This document shows positions 60,944 through 64,000 of a stretch of DNA of 64,000 bases, piece by piece. A program made the translations under genes and the position numbers. Position 1 is the stretch's first letter; each line of letters starts with the position of its first letter. Source of the DNA: Jeongeupia sp. USM3. GTDB lineage: Bacteria > Pseudomonadota > Gammaproteobacteria > Burkholderiales > Chitinibacteraceae. The notes under the pieces are model-generated. The model was not told where the DNA came from, did no database searches, and worked only from the letters and a program-made list of their open reading frames with translations. The stretch spans positions 3,100,001-3,164,000 of the forward strand of contig NZ_CP017668.1 in the NCBI RefSeq assembly GCF_001808185.1, read 5' to 3'.

Positions 60944-62179
60944 TTATTTTTTAAGCACCTTGGCGAGTTCGATTGCCAGATCCTTTACGGCTGCCGCGTC
61001 AAATGGGTTGTTCGCGGTGTGCGCTTCCACCGTTTTTCCAAAGTACGAGGGAGTAAGCTGCTCGCGAATCTGCACTTTTTTATCCTCCGGCATGAGTTCA
61101 ATGAAAGGACCTATTGAGGCAAGCTCGAGTTCGGTCTGTCTCGCTCGATCCGAATTGGTTCGATGGCGGGCAGATTCGCGAGCTGTGTACCAAGCTGGTG
61201 CAGTGATAGCTATGGCGTAGAGAAGGCGAATCGCAACAGACCATGCGTTTTCTGATGAAAAAGGCTGGCCCCAAAATTTGATGAATGTCGCTCCTGCGAC
61301 AGCAATGCCGGCAGAGAATATTATAATTGTTGCCCAACGCCAGAAGTTGGCTTGGACTGCCTCAGTATTTGCAATTTGCTGATAGTTTCCAGTGACGCCG
61401 ATGTTACCGACAACTTGAACAATACGAGCGGCTTGAGTACGGTGGTCTTCTAGGTTGGTTATTATTGCTGCACTTTCGGTCTTGGATTTGTTTTCAAAAT
61501 CTTTGAAATCTCTACTCAGTTCTGAAACAGTAGCCTCAAATATACTTGCTCGATCTGTTTCTTTTTGTGCAAACAATTGCTCGAGCTTCGCAACAGTAGC
61601 TGCGGCCTCCGCACGCTCCTTGGCAGCCCCTTCGGCGAGAGTATCAAGCCGTTCTTCTTGAACCGCAGCTTGGGCTGTAAGTTCTTGAAGCTTTGTTGCT
61701 AAGTCATCTCGTTGCGCCGCGAGCTGCCGAATAGATTCACGCGATACGGCGGCTTGGGATTCCAGCAAATTGGAAAGAGAGTCTTGGGGTAGATTTTGAA
61801 GTTGTGGTGCAAAGCCCCAAAGGTACGGAAGCACGTTTTGATCAAATTGCCCGGCAGCATTGCTAAGGTGCCCTAAATTTTTGTTTGCTAGAAATGAAGT
61901 TAGCTCACTCAATGGGGTCTGGAGACCATTTTGAAGCTGACTAAGTGCATGAGTGCTGGTTAGTTCGGCCGGTGTGTGATGGAGTAATGCATTAATCGCG
62001 TGAGCTATTGCAAACACCTTGTCTCGTGCAAACGCGTACTGCTCGCTATCAGCTACGTTTAGCTCTGCAAATTCCGGTGCTGCTTGCATCTTAAGAATTT
62101 GAGATACCAATGCCCTTATTGGGTGGTCTTTGTATGCGGATGCTGACACCGAATTCCTCCCGTTTTTTAAGGTTGGCAC
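60944..62179 (-). CDS. Coiled-coil membrane protein of unknown function, AT-rich
   Basis: 411 residues. N-terminal helical domain (HPIRALVSQILKMQAAPEFA; LHHTPAELTSTHALSQLQNG), a long coiled coil (residues about 145-240: AQRDDLATKLQELTAQAAVQ; KERAEAAATVAKLEQLFAQK), a region containing VGNIGVTGNYQQIANTEAVQ, then two membrane helices (WATIIIFSAGIAVAGATFIK; AIRLLYAIAITAPAWYTARE) and a soluble C-terminus with a helix (FDAAAVKDLAIELAKVLKK). GC is clearly lower than in its neighbours, so it was probably acquired by transfer. It stands alone between two core genes. A defence or stress role is possible; no family is recognised. Confidence 0.7.
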   Translation of the reverse strand: MPTLKNGRNSVSASAYKDHPIRALVSQILKMQAAPEFAELNVADSEQYAFARDKVFAIAHAINALLHHTPAELTSTHALSQLQNGLQTPLSELTSFLANKNLGHLSNAAGQFDQNVLPYLWGFAPQLQNLPQDSLSNLLESQAAVSRESIRQLAAQRDDLATKLQELTAQAAVQEERLDTLAEGAAKERAEAAATVAKLEQLFAQKETDRASIFEATVSELSRDFKDFENKSKTESAAIITNLEDHRTQAARIVQVVGNIGVTGNYQQIANTEAVQANFWRWATIIIFSAGIAVAGATFIKFWGQPFSSENAWSVAIRLLYAIAITAPAWYTARESARHRTNSDRARQTELELASIGPFIELMPEDKKVQIREQLTPSYFGKTVEAHTANNPFDAAAVKDLAIELAKVLKK

Positions 62180-62353
62180 GCCTAGTGTGTGCCTTGGTGC
62201 ATAACATGGTTAATATAAAAATGTAGTTGCGTTTTTAATGATATTGGTTGCGTGTAAGAGTCGGCGTTTGATTGTAACCAATTTCGCTGAGTGTACACGC
62301 GTGTCCGCGTTGTTCGAAGCGTCATAAACGGTCATTGGTGTTGACTTTGACAT

Positions 62354-62386
62354 AAAAAACGCCGGCATCCACGCCGGCGTTTTTTA
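62354..62386 (-). terminator. argJ terminator (bidirectional form)
   Basis: Stem AAAAAACGCCGGC / GCCGGCGTTTTTT with loop ATCCAC, 20 bp beyond the argJ stop. The 170 bp between it and the coiled-coil gene (62,180-62,353) are AT-rich and probably hold that gene's promoter. Confidence 0.88.
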
Positions 62387-62405
62387 CTTGGATTAATCCG
62401 GTCAA

Positions 62406-63635
62406 TCAAGACCGGTAATCTGCATTGATCTTCACATAGTCATAGCTGAAATCGCACGTCCACACCGTCGCCTCGACATTGCCGCGGCCCAGCTTCACGG
62501 TGATGGTGATTTCGGACTGCTTGAGCACGCGCTGGCCGTCTTCTTCCTTGTAGTCCGGGTGACGGCCGCCGTCTTTGGCGACGAGGACGTCGTCGAGCCA
62601 GACTTCGAGCGCGTCGACGTCGAGCGCGTCGACGCCCGAGTAGCCGATCGCGCAGAGGATGCGGCCGAGGTTGGGGTCGGAGGCGAAGAAGGCGGTTTTC
62701 ACCAGCGGCGAGCGGCCGATGGCGTAGCCGACTGCCTTGCATTCGTCCCAGGTCTTGCCGCCTTCCACCTTGATGGTCATGAACTTGGTGGCGCCTTCGC
62801 CGTCGCGGATGATGGCCTTGGCGAGGTACTGGCTGACTTCGAGTACCGCGTCGCGCAAAGCGGCGAATTCGGCGCTGGCAGCGTCATCGATTTCGGCGTT
62901 GCCGGCCTGGCCGGTGGCGGCGAGGATGAAGCTGTCGTTGGTGCTGGTGTCGCCGTCGACGGTGATCGAATTGAACGAGCGGTCGGCGGCCCATTTGACC
63001 AGATCCTGCAGCAGCGACTGGCTGACGCTGGCGTCGGTGGCCACAAAACCGAGCATGGTCGCCATGTTCGGGTGGATCATGCCGGCGCCCTTGGCGATGC
63101 CGGTGATGGTGACCTGCTTGCCGCCGATTTCGAGCTGCACCGACTTGGCCTTGGGTGCGGTGTCGGTGGTCATGATCGAGTACGCGGCGGCGGCCCAGTT
63201 GGCAGGGGCCAGATCGGCCTTGGCGGCCGGCAGCGCGGCGATGATCTTCTGGTGCGGCAGCGGTTCGAGAATCACGCCGGTCGAGAACGGCAGCACTTCG
63301 GCCGGGGTGACACCCAGCGCTTCGGCGGTGGCCAGGCAGATCTGCTTGGCGCGATCAAAACCGTCGACGCCGGTGCCGGCGTTAGCGTTGCCGGTGTTGA
63401 TCACTAGCGCGCGGATTTCGCCGCTCTCGGCCAGATGGGTCTGGCAGATGCGCACCGGGGCGGCACAGAAGCGGTTGAGCGTGAACACGCCGGCCACGCG
63501 CGTGCCCGGCGCGAATCGGAACAGCGTCACGTCCTTGCGGCCGGCGGTCTTGACACCGGCGGAGGCAATACCGATTTCCACGCCGGCGACGGCGTGCAAT
63601 TGGGCGGGATCGAGTTCGGGCAGGTTCACGGGCAT
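62406..63635 (-). CDS. argJ: Bifunctional ornithine acetyltransferase / N-acetylglutamate synthase
   Basis: 409 residues. AGVEIGIASAGVKTAGRKDV near the N-terminus, then NRFCAAPVRICQTHLAESGE, RALVINTGNANAGTGVDGF and the autocleavage site in MIHPNMATMLGFVATDASVS (Ala-Thr, the Thr becoming the nucleophile). C-terminal GRILCAIGYSGVDALDVDAL and SYDYVKINADYRS. Moves the acetyl group from N-acetylornithine to glutamate in arginine synthesis. Monocistronic as far as seen. Confidence 0.96.
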   Translation of the reverse strand: MPVNLPELDPAQLHAVAGVEIGIASAGVKTAGRKDVTLFRFAPGTRVAGVFTLNRFCAAPVRICQTHLAESGEIRALVINTGNANAGTGVDGFDRAKQICLATAEALGVTPAEVLPFSTGVILEPLPHQKIIAALPAAKADLAPANWAAAAYSIMTTDTAPKAKSVQLEIGGKQVTITGIAKGAGMIHPNMATMLGFVATDASVSQSLLQDLVKWAADRSFNSITVDGDTSTNDSFILAATGQAGNAEIDDAASAEFAALRDAVLEVSQYLAKAIIRDGEGATKFMTIKVEGGKTWDECKAVGYAIGRSPLVKTAFFASDPNLGRILCAIGYSGVDALDVDALEVWLDDVLVAKDGGRHPDYKEEDGQRVLKQSEITITVKLGRGNVEATVWTCDFSYDYVKINADYRS

Positions 63636-63688
63636 GGCGGGGCTCTCTGGCGGCGCGGGGGAAAACGGCGAGTTTACCGCAGTCGGGT

Positions 63689-64000
63689 TCAGCTTTCAGG
63701 TGCGGGCTTGGGCTGTTTTGCAGTGCTGGTGTCGGACGGTGCTATGCCCGCAATGGGCCAGACAACGACATCGTCGACGAGGTAGAGCTGGCAGGGCTGC
63801 TTGGCGACCGATTTGCAGCTCTTCAGCGCATAAAAGCTGGGGTCGTCGCTATTGGCGGCCCAGCCGCATGCGCCGTCGGCGCTGAAGGCAAATGCACGCG
63901 GCGCGACGTTGTCGTCGACGAATTTGCGGTACTCGGTTTTACAGCCTTCGTCGGCGGGGGGCAAAACGTAGAAGTTGCGCGGGCTTCGCGCGTAGCCGCT
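63689..64000 (-). CDS. Partial gene of unknown function, runs off the window
   Basis: The frame is open from the window edge to a stop at 63,689; about 103 residues are visible, reading SGYARSPRNFYVLPPADEGC from the edge and then KTEYRKFVDDNVAPRAFAFS, GACGWAANSDDPSFYALKSC and CQLYLVDDVVVWP. The pattern A-x-x-x-C...C-x-L-Y-x-V-D-D-x-V-V-W is a short repeat found at the end of several secreted or TPR-associated proteins. The start codon is beyond the window, and the function is unknown. It would be upstream of argJ on the same strand. Confidence 0.65.
   Translation of the reverse strand, partial: SGYARSPRNFYVLPPADEGCKTEYRKFVDDNVAPRAFAFSADGACGWAANSDDPSFYALKSCKSVAKQPCQLYLVDDVVVWPIAGIAPSDTSTAKQPKPAPES

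Overview
The window is high-GC DNA from a betaproteobacterium, most likely of the Neisseriales / Chromobacteriaceae-Chitinibacteraceae type. I infer this from gene content: the rsmI / lpoA-yraN-diaA-dolP block, the cysE-iscR-iscS-iscU-iscA-hscB-hscA-fdx order, the tesA / ybbA-ybbP divergence and DUF3300-DUF2950 pairing. No rRNA is present, so the genus is not proven.

Layout: (1) 1-7.4 kb: a giant DUF2339 membrane protein translationally coupled to a DUF3999 gene that is split by an IS481-family element, then a PACE-type transporter and speG. (2) 7.4-9.3 kb: an outer-membrane beta-barrel gene. (3) 9,366-23,798: a 14.4-kb P4-satellite-like integrative element in the 3' end of tRNA-Leu(CAA). It has a tight replication operon (two AlpA-like regulators, small proteins, an Ash-like protein, zinc-finger/Toprim primase, DUF927 ATPase), paired GTGACAC iteron arrays, a 39-bp inverted repeat and an AT-richer cargo block. 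The cargo ends in an AAA ATPase plus DUF4435 (TOPRIM-like) pair resembling the PARIS defence system. Its integrase is split by a second, nearly identical IS481 copy. (4) 23.8-33.2 kb: core genes. (5) 33.2-37.2 kb: a small chromosomal integron with a SOS-box-preceded intI, attI, three cassettes with attC sites, and an IS3-family element inside the third cassette. (6) 37.2-64 kb: core genes including endA, guaC, recQ, argS, prmB, rhlE, the whole isc cluster with a readable IscR site, cysE, a phosphoglucomutase, an AT-rich coiled-coil membrane protein, argJ, and a gene running off the window end.

Three layers of mobile DNA are visible: the element, the integron and three recent IS copies (two IS481, one IS3). 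All three IS copies broke genes that can be rebuilt in frame by removing the IS and one target duplication. Separately, a dispersed, partly palindromic repeat of about 120-165 bp occurs four times (downstream of tesA, guaC, recQ and prmB), always starting at the stop codon of the gene on its right.

The best candidates for something new are the four-gene cargo cassette at 17,284-20,698, the symmetric iteron / inverted-repeat architecture of the integrative element, and the stop-codon-abutting dispersed repeat.
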